In this document: positions 56,438 to 64,000 of the stretch, piece by piece | How the letters are laid out: each line of letters begins with the position of its first letter | Position numbering within the stretch: the first letter of the stretch is position 1 | From: Photobacterium lutimaris | GTDB taxonomy: Bacteria > Pseudomonadota > Gammaproteobacteria > Enterobacterales > Vibrionaceae | Assembly (NCBI RefSeq): GCF_003025555.1 | Contig: NZ_PYMH01000001.1 | Span: 1,203,093-1,267,092, forward strand | DNA: 64,000 nt | Direction: 5' to 3' | The notes under the pieces: generated by a model | Told to the model about the DNA's origin: nothing | The model's input: only the letters and a program-made list of their open reading frames with translations | Database searches by the model: none | Program-made: the position numbers and the translations under genes

Positions 56438-56924
56438 AGATTTTGATTTCACCACAGAATACACCCTCGACAAGACCTTTTTTGCAGAGTGTTATGATCA
56501 AACTAGCCGTCCTGCTGAATTTCCAAAAACCTACTTAAAAGGAATACTTTTTCTTCTTTTTGGGGGGATTTTAGTAATATTTGAGCTACTACCCAACGGT
56601 TACGTTGGTTGGTTCTTTGTTGTTTTGAGTATCATTGAGGCGCTTAGTGTTTATTTTAAGAGAACCTGGTGGTTATGGCGACAAACACTCAGCATGAGCT
56701 CTGGCAGCAAAGTGGTATTTCATGTTGACTCTAATGGCGTGAGTTATAAAAGCGGTAAAAACACCCGTAACATCGCCTGGCGAGAAATCGATCAACTTCA
56801 ACAAAGCGATTTAGGTTTTATCCTTCATATGGGTAAACAGCGCCAATATGTCAGTAAATCTTGCTTAAATGATGAAGTGATCGCGTTCATGGTAGAGCAA
56901 CACGCAGTCTCAAAAATGAACTAA
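56430..56924 (+). CDS. YcxB-like membrane protein
   Basis: 164 residues. Two adjacent membrane segments (about 36-54 and 58-74) follow an N-terminal soluble part; the C-terminal domain (GVSYKSGKNTRNIAWREIDQL, ILHMGKQRQYVSKSCL) has the PH-like YcxB pattern. The function of the family is unknown. No strong ribosome binding site is seen. Confidence 0.7.
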   Translation: MSKDFDFTTEYTLDKTFFAECYDQTSRPAEFPKTYLKGILFLLFGGILVIFELLPNGYVGWFFVVLSIIEALSVYFKRTWWLWRQTLSMSSGSKVVFHVDSNGVSYKSGKNTRNIAWREIDQLQQSDLGFILHMGKQRQYVSKSCLNDEVIAFMVEQHAVSKMN

Positions 56925-57221
56925 CGTCAATGCGCGCACACATAGAGGTAATGAAACGAATACGGTTAGGTCTTCATTTTGCTTTTGATTGGAATGGTTG
57001 AGCTTCTAGCATTACCAGCTTGAGACCTCCCCTTCTCCTAGATTATGTGGGTATTTTTGAAGGCAACGTTCTTGCCGTTCACACCTTTATTATATCCATC
57101 CTCAAGATCTAACTTTCACATAATAAGCATATTAAATGCATCTTAATAATTTATACTATCCCCTCTCCTATCTCATCTATGAAAGCCTTACTGCAGGATA
57201 AGTGAGGCAACGGGTATCATC

Positions 57222-59876
57222 ATGGCTATTTCACGTCGCGCATTCCTCAAAGCCTCTATTGCCACCGCTGTTGCGGCGACAGGCGGCTTAACCGTCTTTC
57301 ACGCTTCAACCCGTTTTGATGACGCTAATACCGTTATCATTCCCCATGCTAGCCATTGGGGACCATTTAATGCCGTTGTCAAAGACGGCATCCTTATCGG
57401 CGTACAGCCATTGAAAGAGCTCGATGCCATGCCAACAGAGATGTTGACCGAAGGCATTATCAGCCGTGTATACGACAAAACTCGGGTACAGTACCCCATG
57501 GTCAGACAGTCTTATTTGGCCAACCCTAAAGGCGATACTAAGCCTCATTTACGCGGCCAAGAGCCCTTTGTACGTGTTAGCTGGGAAACAGCTTTAGCCT
57601 TAGTTGCTGATGCTATTCAGACCACGGCACAAACCCACGGCAACCAAGCCATTTTCAGTAGCTCTTATGGCGGTTGGTCCCATGCGGGGTTGATGCGACC
57701 GCAGGTATTGCAAGGACGCTTCTTTAATTTAATTGGTGGACAGAGCACCACAACAGGTGATTATTCCGGTGGTGCATCGCAAGTCATTTTGCCGCACGTC
57801 ATTGGCGACATGGAGGTTTATTCACCGCAAACAGCTTGGCCTGTTATTGAGGAGCACACCGAAGTTTTCGTCCTGATCGGCTGTGATCCTTGGAAGAACA
57901 ACCGTATTGAGTTTCGGGTTGCCGATCACCAAATGTACCCGCATTGGAAACGCTTTGCTGATAACGGTATGCAATTTATCTCTATCAATCCTCAATGCAC
58001 GCGCACCGACGATGAGCTAAATGCCGAATGGGTGAAGATTATTCCAAACACCGACACCGCATTATTCCTCGCCATGGCATACCATGCCTACAAGCAAGGC
58101 TTGCATGACACCGAGTACCTTACCCGCTATACCGTCGGAATAGACAAGTTCATCGACCATTTACTCGGCACGCACGACGGTATTGTGAAGTCTCCCGAAT
58201 GGGCAGCTGACATCACCGGTATTCCAGCCGAAGAAATAATTAAAATGACTCAGCTATTTGCTAGCCATAAAACCCAGTTTGCCGCTGGCTGGTCACTGCA
58301 ACGGGCCGATCACGGTGAGATGACCCACTGGTCGATCATTAACTTCGCCGCCATGCTCGGTAAAATTGGTAAGCCTGGTGAAGGCGTGGGCTTCAGTTGG
58401 CACTACGGCAATGGTGGTATGCCGCAATCCGGCGGCACCATGCCTGTAGGGTTATCGCAGGGCAAGAATCCCGTGAGTGCGAACTGCCCAGCCTCTCGTA
58501 TCTCCGACATGCTCAATCATCCGGGTACACCGTTTACCCGTGACGGTATCGAATACACCTATCCTGACGTCAAGTTGGTGTACAACGCAGGCAATAACCT
58601 TTTGTCTCACCAACAAAATACCAATGAGCTTATTGCAGCACTCAATAAACAAGTAGAAACCTTTATCTGCCAAGATCCTTGGTGGTGCGCGTCTTCACGC
58701 TTCGCCGACATTGTTCTACCGGCCACCAGCACGCTTGAGCGAGACGATTTATCATCAGGCGGTACATACAGCAATGACAAAATCTACGCCATGCGTCAGG
58801 TGATTCAGCCTTACGGGGAAAGTTTGGATGATTATGAGATCTTCCGTCGATTATCTGAAATATTCGGCGTCGAAGAGAAATTCACCGACGGCCTTACCTA
58901 CCCAGAAATATTAAAGCGTGCCTACAGTGCCTCGTCTGCCACTATGCCGTTTGAAGAGTTCTGGCAACAAGGTCATAGCCCTGTTGCTGTTCCAAAAAGT
59001 GCCAATGGATGGGTCCGTCACGGTGATTTTTACCGCGAACCCGACCAATTCCCACTGCATACCACCTCAGGAAAAATCGAGCTTTTTTGCCAAGATATTG
59101 CCAATTTTAACATCAAAGATTGCCCGCCGATGCCGACCTTCTTAACCCCGTTTGAATACTTGGGCAATGCAAAAAATAACCAAGTGCATGTTGTCAGTCC
59201 ACACCCATATATGCAACTGCACTCGCAAATGGCCAACGCGAAAGTGCGTGAATACGAAAATGTACAAGGGCGTCAATATGTCCTGATCAACCAGCAAGAT
59301 GCTAAGCGTCGAGGGATCCGTAACGGGCAGTTAGTCGAAATATTCAATGAACGTGGCCGGGTCATCGCTGGGGCGAAAGTGTCAGACAAGATCATGCCCG
59401 GCGTGATCAGTTTGGAAGAAGGCGCTTGGCTGCAATTTGATAGCCAGGGGCGTTGCAACAGCGGCGCGATCAATGTGATCACCTCCAGCCAAGCATGCAG
59501 TGGGTTGAGCCAAGCCAACAGTGCCAATACTTGCCTAGCCTTTATTCAGCGCTGTCGCGATCCTGAATCTAAGAACTTAGCGTTTGAACCGCCGCAAGTG
59601 CTAACCGATCACAATACAGCACCTATTGCGGTTACTGATGTTACCTTAGCTGTTGAAGGGGCAGCTCACCAAGCAGAACTCAGTCCCGGTGAAGCCTTGT
59701 TTTACCAACGCTGTACCTTGTGCCATTCAGCAAAAGAGCCGCGTCAGTACACCAAAGCGCAGTGGCGTGGCATTACTAAAAGTATGTTCCCACGAGCAGG
59801 GCTTAATCCCGCTGAACGAAAAGCGGTGATGGCTTTTCTCGATGAAAACGCCAAAGATGCAGCTCCAAAACAGTAA
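57222..59876 (+). CDS. Periplasmic molybdopterin oxidoreductase (TMAO/biotin sulfoxide reductase-like) with C-terminal haem
   Basis: 884 residues. Tat leader with SRRAFLKAS at the start. The DMSO-reductase-family body shows TTTGDYSGGASQVILPHV, where the Ser is the expected Mo ligand as in TorA, and LIGCDPWKNN. There is no N-terminal FeS cysteine motif, as in TorA/BisC/TorZ. At the C-terminus, residues 831-835 CTLCH are a c-type haem site with Met855 as possible sixth ligand. The enzyme thus carries its own electron-input domain, which normally belongs to the separate TorC/TorY cytochrome. No torC, torD or torR is nearby. It probably reduces an N- or S-oxide in the periplasm. Confidence 0.88.
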   Translation: MAISRRAFLKASIATAVAATGGLTVFHASTRFDDANTVIIPHASHWGPFNAVVKDGILIGVQPLKELDAMPTEMLTEGIISRVYDKTRVQYPMVRQSYLANPKGDTKPHLRGQEPFVRVSWETALALVADAIQTTAQTHGNQAIFSSSYGGWSHAGLMRPQVLQGRFFNLIGGQSTTTGDYSGGASQVILPHVIGDMEVYSPQTAWPVIEEHTEVFVLIGCDPWKNNRIEFRVADHQMYPHWKRFADNGMQFISINPQCTRTDDELNAEWVKIIPNTDTALFLAMAYHAYKQGLHDTEYLTRYTVGIDKFIDHLLGTHDGIVKSPEWAADITGIPAEEIIKMTQLFASHKTQFAAGWSLQRADHGEMTHWSIINFAAMLGKIGKPGEGVGFSWHYGNGGMPQSGGTMPVGLSQGKNPVSANCPASRISDMLNHPGTPFTRDGIEYTYPDVKLVYNAGNNLLSHQQNTNELIAALNKQVETFICQDPWWCASSRFADIVLPATSTLERDDLSSGGTYSNDKIYAMRQVIQPYGESLDDYEIFRRLSEIFGVEEKFTDGLTYPEILKRAYSASSATMPFEEFWQQGHSPVAVPKSANGWVRHGDFYREPDQFPLHTTSGKIELFCQDIANFNIKDCPPMPTFLTPFEYLGNAKNNQVHVVSPHPYMQLHSQMANAKVREYENVQGRQYVLINQQDAKRRGIRNGQLVEIFNERGRVIAGAKVSDKIMPGVISLEEGAWLQFDSQGRCNSGAINVITSSQACSGLSQANSANTCLAFIQRCRDPESKNLAFEPPQVLTDHNTAPIAVTDVTLAVEGAAHQAELSPGEALFYQRCTLCHSAKEPRQYTKAQWRGITKSMFPRAGLNPAERKAVMAFLDENAKDAAPKQ

Positions 59877-59897
59877 GCCATGAGCTCAACCCAACAT

Positions 59898-59927
59898 AAA
59901 ACGCCACCTTCTTATGTGGCGTTTTTT
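59898..59927. terminator. Terminator between the molybdoenzyme and LysR genes
   Basis: AAAACGCCAC / GTGGCGTTTT, a 10-bp stem with an 8-base loop, then TT. It lies between convergent genes. Confidence 0.85.
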
Positions 59928-59930
59928 CTG

Positions 59931-60824
59931 TCACGACCAATTCAAATTCTCAACCAAAAAATCGATAAACGCCCGTAAACGGATGCTCTGATGTTGCTCG
60001 GAATAATAAACAGCATTAACCGGGATGTTTTCTCGAATCCATAATGGCTGTAACACGGGAATCAATCTTCCCTCCCTAACTTCATGTTCGGCAGTAAATT
60101 GGGATAAGCACACAATTCCAAAATGATTAATCGCCATCTGCTTTAGGGTTTCACCATTATTGCTTGTTGCTATTGGGTTAGTAACGATGAACCTCTTCCC
60201 GCTACAGTCTACGAGTGGCCATTGATTCAGGTGTTCGAAGGCCATAAAACCTAAACATTGATGAGAAGCTAGGTCCTCTATCAACTCAGGAACACCGAAT
60301 TGCTCCAAATAATGCGGTGATGCATATAGCCCTCTTTGTGTTTCACCCATTTTTCTGGCTCGAATGGAAGAGTCTTTTAGATGTCCTATCCGGATAGCCA
60401 AATCGATATTGCGCCCAATTAATTCAGTATTGCTCTCATTGCTGACTAAATTCACCCGAAGTTTAGGGTACTTGGATTGAAGTTTGGGTAACAAGGGAGC
60501 AATAGCATGGATTGCAAATGGTGTTGCTGCATCAACAGTAAGTTCGCCTATCGGTTCTTCATGAGCACACGAAAAGTAATGTTGAATATTCTGGTGCTCA
60601 TCCAAAATCGTATACGACTTTTCTAATAGCCAACGTCCCTCTAAGGTTAGCGCAACCTGTCTCGTTGTTCGATTAAACAGGGTGATCTGTAAACTATGCT
60701 CTAGGTTTTTGATCGTCCTGCTCACCACTGAAGGGGCAATACCCTTACGCTCTGCTGCCACACTAAAGCTCTGGGTTTCAGCTACAGCGACAAAGAGTTC
60801 TAATTCACTAAGCTTTGGTGTCAT
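59931..60824 (-). CDS. LysR-family transcriptional regulator
   Basis: 297 residues: HTH with LELFVAVAETQSFSVAAERK and IAPSVVSRTIKNLE, then a LysR ligand domain. It is of the common type that represses or activates a divergent redox gene. The AhpD-like gene starts 110 bases away in the other direction and is the likely target. Confidence 0.9.
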   Translation of the reverse strand: MTPKLSELELFVAVAETQSFSVAAERKGIAPSVVSRTIKNLEHSLQITLFNRTTRQVALTLEGRWLLEKSYTILDEHQNIQHYFSCAHEEPIGELTVDAATPFAIHAIAPLLPKLQSKYPKLRVNLVSNESNTELIGRNIDLAIRIGHLKDSSIRARKMGETQRGLYASPHYLEQFGVPELIEDLASHQCLGFMAFEHLNQWPLVDCSGKRFIVTNPIATSNNGETLKQMAINHFGIVCLSQFTAEHEVREGRLIPVLQPLWIRENIPVNAVYYSEQHQSIRLRAFIDFLVENLNWS

Positions 60825-60933
60825 AACTTCATTGATAACAAAAATGCTAATAGTTAATTAGCAATAGTAGCATTTAAGTAAAGAGGTTCACGGATTAAGC
60901 TAAAACTCATCCATTGTTAGCAGAGAGAACATC

Positions 60934-61362
60934 ATGAAACGCGTGAATATTTACAACACTCAGCCTGAAGCCTACCACGCCATTTTTGCAGTAGAAAAAT
61001 ATGTGAAAGAGAGCAATCTTCAACCATTGCTAGAAGAACTCATTAGAACCCGGGTATCACAAATTAATGGTTGCGCTTATTGCATCCAAATGCACACGCA
61101 ATCGGCTTTAAAAGCAGGTGAATCAACTGAGCGCTTGTTCGCCTTAACCGCATGGCGCGAATCGACAATGTTTACCAGTGAAGAGCGGGCAGCATTAGCA
61201 CTGTGTGATGAAATCACGCATATTTCAAACTCAGGGGTAAGTGATGATACCTATACTTCCGCGCAACGATATTTTTCAGACGAAAAAATGGCTCAAATCA
61301 TCACATTAATCTCCCTGATGAATTTATGGAACCGAATCGCAGTCTCCACCAAGATCGCATAG
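60934..61362 (+). CDS. AhpD-like carboxymuconolactone-decarboxylase-family protein
   Basis: 142 residues. The redox motif CAYCIQMH (Cys47, Cys50, His54) is that of AhpD-type alkylhydroperoxidases, with RVSQINGCAYC as the family signature. It probably reduces peroxides or another oxidant in the cytoplasm. The divergent LysR gene suggests induction by an electrophile or peroxide. Confidence 0.9.
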   Translation: MKRVNIYNTQPEAYHAIFAVEKYVKESNLQPLLEELIRTRVSQINGCAYCIQMHTQSALKAGESTERLFALTAWRESTMFTSEERAALALCDEITHISNSGVSDDTYTSAQRYFSDEKMAQIITLISLMNLWNRIAVSTKIA

Positions 61363-61406
61363 ATACCCTCTCTTAATGAAAGGCATCTTTCGTGAGCTTT
61401 AAAACC

Positions 61407-61431
61407 AAAGGCTACCTTTACGTAGTCTTTT
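61407..61431 (+). terminator. Terminator of the AhpD-like gene
   Basis: AAAGGCTAC / GTAGTCTTT with one G-U pair and a 6-base loop, followed by TTGGG. Confidence 0.6.
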
Positions 61432-61546
61432 GGGCTATTTCACTTAATGCATTTACCTAAGATAGCGTGCACTGGAAAAATGCCCACGCGCAACTACAGT
61501 AATGTCTAGACCCATCACGTATGGCTACGCCATATAAGCTGACATT

Positions 61547-62917
61547 ATGAACACTCACAAAAAGATCCTCACCAGCCAGATTCAGGGGCGTATTATCACC
61601 CCTGATGACGATAACTATGATGAAGCCCGCCAAGTATGGAATGCAATGATCGACAAGCAGCCCGCTGTTATCGTCCAGTGCTGCAATGCCTCAGATGTGC
61701 TCTCGGCGCTAAACTATGCCAAAGAGACGAACCTCGAAGTCACGGTCCGAGGTGCGGGGCATAACATCGCCGGTAACGCCATTTGCGATAACGGTCTCAT
61801 GATTGATCTTTCGGAAATGAAAGCTGTGACGGTCGCTCCAGATACTAAAAGAGCACTTGTCCAACCGGGTGCTACCTTGGCAGACTTTGATGCAGCTGCG
61901 CAGCAGCATGGCCTCGCGACACCTGTCGGTATCAACTCAACGACAGGTATTTCAGGTCTGACATTGGGCGGCGGTTTTGGTTGGCTGACCCGTAAATACG
62001 GCATGACTATCGACAATTTGGTTTCAGCCCAAGTCATTACTGCTGATGGTCGACAACTAACCGCATCGGCAACTGAAAATAGCGATCTCTTTTGGGCTAT
62101 CCGAGGCGGGGGCGGTAATTTTGGTATTGTGACCGAATTTGAATTCCAACTCCATTCGGTAGGTCCAGAAGTACTGGCTGGCTTAATTGTCTTTCCGTTT
62201 GAACAAGCCAAGCAGGTATTGGAACAATACCGTGAATTTACCCAAACAGCGCCTGAAGATCTCAACGTCTGGGTTGTGATGCGCCAAGCTCCACCTCTAC
62301 CTTTCCTGCCTGAAGAAGTGCACGGTAAAGAGGTCATTGTTTTAGCGATTTTCTATGTAGGTGATTTGGCACAAGGAGAGAGCTTACTCGCCCCACTACG
62401 CCAATTCGGCACACCACACGGCGAGCATATCGGTGTACAACCTTATACGGCGTGGCAACAGGCCTTTGATCCGCTACTTACCGAAGGCATGCGTAACTAT
62501 TGGAAGTCCCACAACTTCACTGAATTACATGACGGCGCATTAGATCTGCTGCTCCAGTATGCCGGTAACCTTCCCTCTCCACACTGTGAAATATTCATCG
62601 GTCAATTAGCGGGAGCCGCCAACGGCGTGGCCTCGGATGCAATGGCCTACAGCAGCCGTGACGCGAAGTTTGTCCTCAATGTCCATGCCCGCTGGGAAAC
62701 ACCAGCTGAAGATGACGCTTCTATCGATTGGGCTAGGGGTTTCTTCAAAGCGACAGCGCCCTATGCCTCTGCCGGTGCCTATGTCAACTTCATGACAGCA
62801 GAAGAAAGCGGACGCGTGACGGATGCCTATGACAGTAATTATCAGCGCTTAGTAGAAATCAAACGTCAATATGATCCTGATAACTTCTTTCACCATAACC
62901 AAAATATAAAGCCTTAA
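61547..62917 (+). CDS. FAD-linked oxidoreductase with BBE domain
   Basis: 456 residues. FAD_binding_4 domain with VRGAGHNIAGN, where His72 is the usual covalent flavin attachment, then GLTLGGGFGWLTRKYG. The second attachment Cys seen in berberine-bridge enzymes is not found, so attachment is probably through His only. The C-terminal BBE segment ends RQYDPDNFFHHNQNI. The family oxidises sugars, alkaloids or related alcohols and amines; the substrate here is unknown. Confidence 0.88.
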   Translation: MNTHKKILTSQIQGRIITPDDDNYDEARQVWNAMIDKQPAVIVQCCNASDVLSALNYAKETNLEVTVRGAGHNIAGNAICDNGLMIDLSEMKAVTVAPDTKRALVQPGATLADFDAAAQQHGLATPVGINSTTGISGLTLGGGFGWLTRKYGMTIDNLVSAQVITADGRQLTASATENSDLFWAIRGGGGNFGIVTEFEFQLHSVGPEVLAGLIVFPFEQAKQVLEQYREFTQTAPEDLNVWVVMRQAPPLPFLPEEVHGKEVIVLAIFYVGDLAQGESLLAPLRQFGTPHGEHIGVQPYTAWQQAFDPLLTEGMRNYWKSHNFTELHDGALDLLLQYAGNLPSPHCEIFIGQLAGAANGVASDAMAYSSRDAKFVLNVHARWETPAEDDASIDWARGFFKATAPYASAGAYVNFMTAEESGRVTDAYDSNYQRLVEIKRQYDPDNFFHHNQNIKP

Positions 62918-62938
62918 TGTCATCACTTCCTAGCTAAG

Positions 62939-62965
62939 AAAAGGTCACTTTAAGTGGCCTTTTTT
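62939..62965 (+). terminator. Terminator of the flavin oxidase gene
   Basis: AAAAGGTCAC / GTGGCCTTTT with one G-U pair and loop TTTAA, followed by TT. Confidence 0.75.
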
Positions 62966-63065
62966 ACTTACTCGACCCAGATCAAAATTCTGTAACTTAA
63001 CGATGAGGTGCTTGGATACTGTGACTACACTTATAGTGAAATTCATCATTGGAAGGGGAAGCTAT

Positions 63066-63233
63066 ATGGACTTCACACAAAAGATGAAGCTACGAGGTAA
63101 AGCCGAAGAAGATCTCTACTTTGCTCAACAAGACAGTGAGCTGATTGAAGCTTTGCATGAAATGCAAAAAAACGGCGAAATCGATAGCTGGCATAAAATG
63201 CCTGAGCGTAACGACGAGCAAAATAAGCAATAA
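63066..63233 (+). CDS. Small hypothetical protein
   Basis: 55 residues from ATG 63066, a few bases after AAGGGGAAG. Highly charged and helical: MDFTQKMKLRGKAEEDLYFA...MPERNDEQNKQ. No domain recognised. It resembles the many short conserved proteins of vibrios in style, but I cannot name a family. Confidence 0.65.
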   Translation: MDFTQKMKLRGKAEEDLYFAQQDSELIEALHEMQKNGEIDSWHKMPERNDEQNKQ

Positions 63234-63516
63234 ATCTTCGTCACATCCACTCTTAATGAGCTTGTCATGCTTGGATCTATTACGACGCCTCTCATTGTGA
63301 GGTAGTCATCTCGTGGTGATTATTAAACACTACCCTCTTCGGCGCTGCAGTTAACATGCTTTGACTCGTACAAAAGACTCATCGCTGTATCTTTATCTCG
63401 TGTCATCTACCGAAAACATTTATGTATCCCGCCAGTTACGTTAAACTTCACAACAACTGACAATCAAATAAGCTGTCCAAACGTCTCACAACAGTTTTAA
63501 AAGCGTAAACTGTTGT

Positions 63517-63744
63517 CTATCTATCATTTGGACGACTGATTTCGGTATACGCCATGCCGTTAAGTTCCACAACGGCATGGCCTGCACCGAGCAATGAAGA
63601 GTTAACAATCAATGAGCAACGCAATCCAGTGGTTTCCTGGTCACCTGAATTAAAATCCCAGAAACAACCAAGATAAATCACAAAGCTAACCATTTCAAAT
63701 AGATAACCAACCCCATCATCCCAATACATTCCAGTAAATTCCAC
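63517..63744 (-). CDS. Small hypothetical protein next to an island edge
   Basis: 75 residues from ATG 63744 with TTGGAG just upstream. One hydrophobic stretch (GYLFEMVSFVIYLGCFW) and a polar remainder. No family recognised. It lies 17 bases from the GGTACCCC repeats that precede the integrase fragment. Confidence 0.45.
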   Translation of the reverse strand: MEFTGMYWDDGVGYLFEMVSFVIYLGCFWDFNSGDQETTGLRCSLIVNSSLLGAGHAVVELNGMAYTEISRPNDR

Positions 63745-63760
63745 TCCAATTTAACATTTT

Positions 63761-63783
63761 GGTACCCCACCTGGTACCCCACC
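63761..63783. repeat. Two tandem GGTACCCCACC repeats
   Basis: GGTACCCCACC at 63761-63771 and 63773-63783, separated by one T. Position just before an integrase start suggests an attachment or recombinase-binding site; inference. Confidence 0.6.
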
Positions 63784-63836
63784 AGACTAATTTGCTATAC
63801 AATGGTCTCTATTCTCTCATCTATTTAATTGTGGTT

Positions 63837-63863
63837 ATGGCTAAACGAATTACAGATACATGA
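63837..63863 (+). pseudogene. Integrase N-terminus cut off by an IS element
   Basis: ATG 63837 reads MAKRITDT and then TGA at 63861-63863. MAKRITDT is the kind of N-terminus seen in P4-type tyrosine integrases. The reading frame stops exactly where the IS3-like sequence begins, so the gene appears interrupted. The rest would lie beyond the window. Confidence 0.45.
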
Positions 63864-64000
63864 ATAGCCACCTACTTGATAGACACCTTTTAGTTAGACA
63901 AAATGACTAATAAAGAGGTGCTTATGAACAGCAAACGATATCCAGAAGAATTCAAAATTGAAGCCGTAAAACAGGTTACAGAAAAAGGCCATAGCGTGGC
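63861..64000 (+). mobile_element. Left end of an IS3-family insertion sequence
   Basis: The element begins about TGAATAGCCACC, with TG as expected for an IS3-family end, and contains the start of orfA. Only 140 bases are visible; the right end and target duplication lie outside. Confidence 0.6.
63924..64000 (+). CDS. IS3-family transposase OrfA, cut by the window edge
   Basis: ATG 63924 after GAGGTG. The visible residues MNSKRYPEEFKIEAVKQV then TEKGHSV are the start of the HTH_Tnp_1 domain of IS3-family OrfA (typical RRYSxEFKxEAVxLV pattern). The remainder is outside the window. Confidence 0.85.
   Translation, partial: MNSKRYPEEFKIEAVKQVTEKGHSV

Noticed and set aside
51000..57200. Integron gene-cassette array
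   Set aside because: Unrelated small genes and a GNAT gene suggested it, but no attC-like cores with the usual RYYYAAC/GTTRRRY ends recur, and genes face both ways.
1..64000. CRISPR arrays, tRNA and rRNA genes
   Set aside because: Looked for regularly spaced repeats, tRNA cloverleaf motifs and rRNA blocks by eye; none seen.

Overview
The window looks like a chromosomal segment of a marine gammaproteobacterium of the family Vibrionaceae, possibly Photobacterium-like. This rests on the gene families (pqiABC, an Lpp with a C-terminal Lys, a YgjV-type protein, a YcaD-type MFS carrier, a secreted ATP-dependent ligase, a CsrB-type RNA with a GacA/VarA box) and on moderate G+C. The genus is not decidable here. 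No rRNA, tRNA or CRISPR array is visible.

Layout. 0-11 kb: a PTS-IIC-like membrane protein, an exported DNA ligase, an MFS carrier, a CsrB-like sRNA, and a hybrid histidine kinase divergent from a periplasmic-binding-like protein and a porin; then a ROK kinase and a small protein. 10.8-14.4 kb: the pqiABC envelope operon. 14.5-21.1 kb: aromatic amino acid catabolism, with phhAB divergent from hmgA-fahA-maiA-aacS. Together these take Phe to Tyr and homogentisate to fumarate and acetoacetyl-CoA, but 4-hydroxyphenylpyruvate dioxygenase and an aromatic aminotransferase are absent from the window. 21.1-25.8 kb: an S66 peptidase and a glycine betaine/proline-type ABC transporter. 26-40.6 kb: a COG0523 GTPase, a translationally coupled TldD/PmbA pair, Lpp, a thioesterase, a membrane coiled-coil protein, a U32 family protein, a LysR/DMT exporter pair, YgjV and a POT peptide carrier.

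40.7-47.5 kb is a purine-salvage block. Two near-identical guaC genes, each with the same promoter and structured 5' leader, form 1.25-kb direct repeats around a YeiL-like regulator, adenosine deaminase and a LysR/dehydrogenase pair. The copies show a mosaic divergence pattern that suggests gene conversion. The leader carries an intrinsic-terminator-like hairpin at the predicted transcription start, followed by a nested hairpin with the same six-base loop. I consider this leader the most interesting unexplained element.

47.9-57 kb is more accessory: a DUF1800/DUF1501 pair, an alpha/beta hydrolase, a GNAT enzyme, unrecognised lipoprotein, membrane and soluble proteins, a 33-residue membrane peptide gene and a gene remnant. 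57-63 kb holds a Tat-exported TMAO/biotin-sulfoxide-reductase-like molybdoenzyme carrying its own C-terminal c-type haem motif, a LysR/AhpD-like pair and a flavin oxidase. The right edge appears to be the start of a mobile island: an integrase reading frame that stops after eight codons where an IS3-family element begins.

All calls come from reading the sequence and remembered family features; no database search was run.
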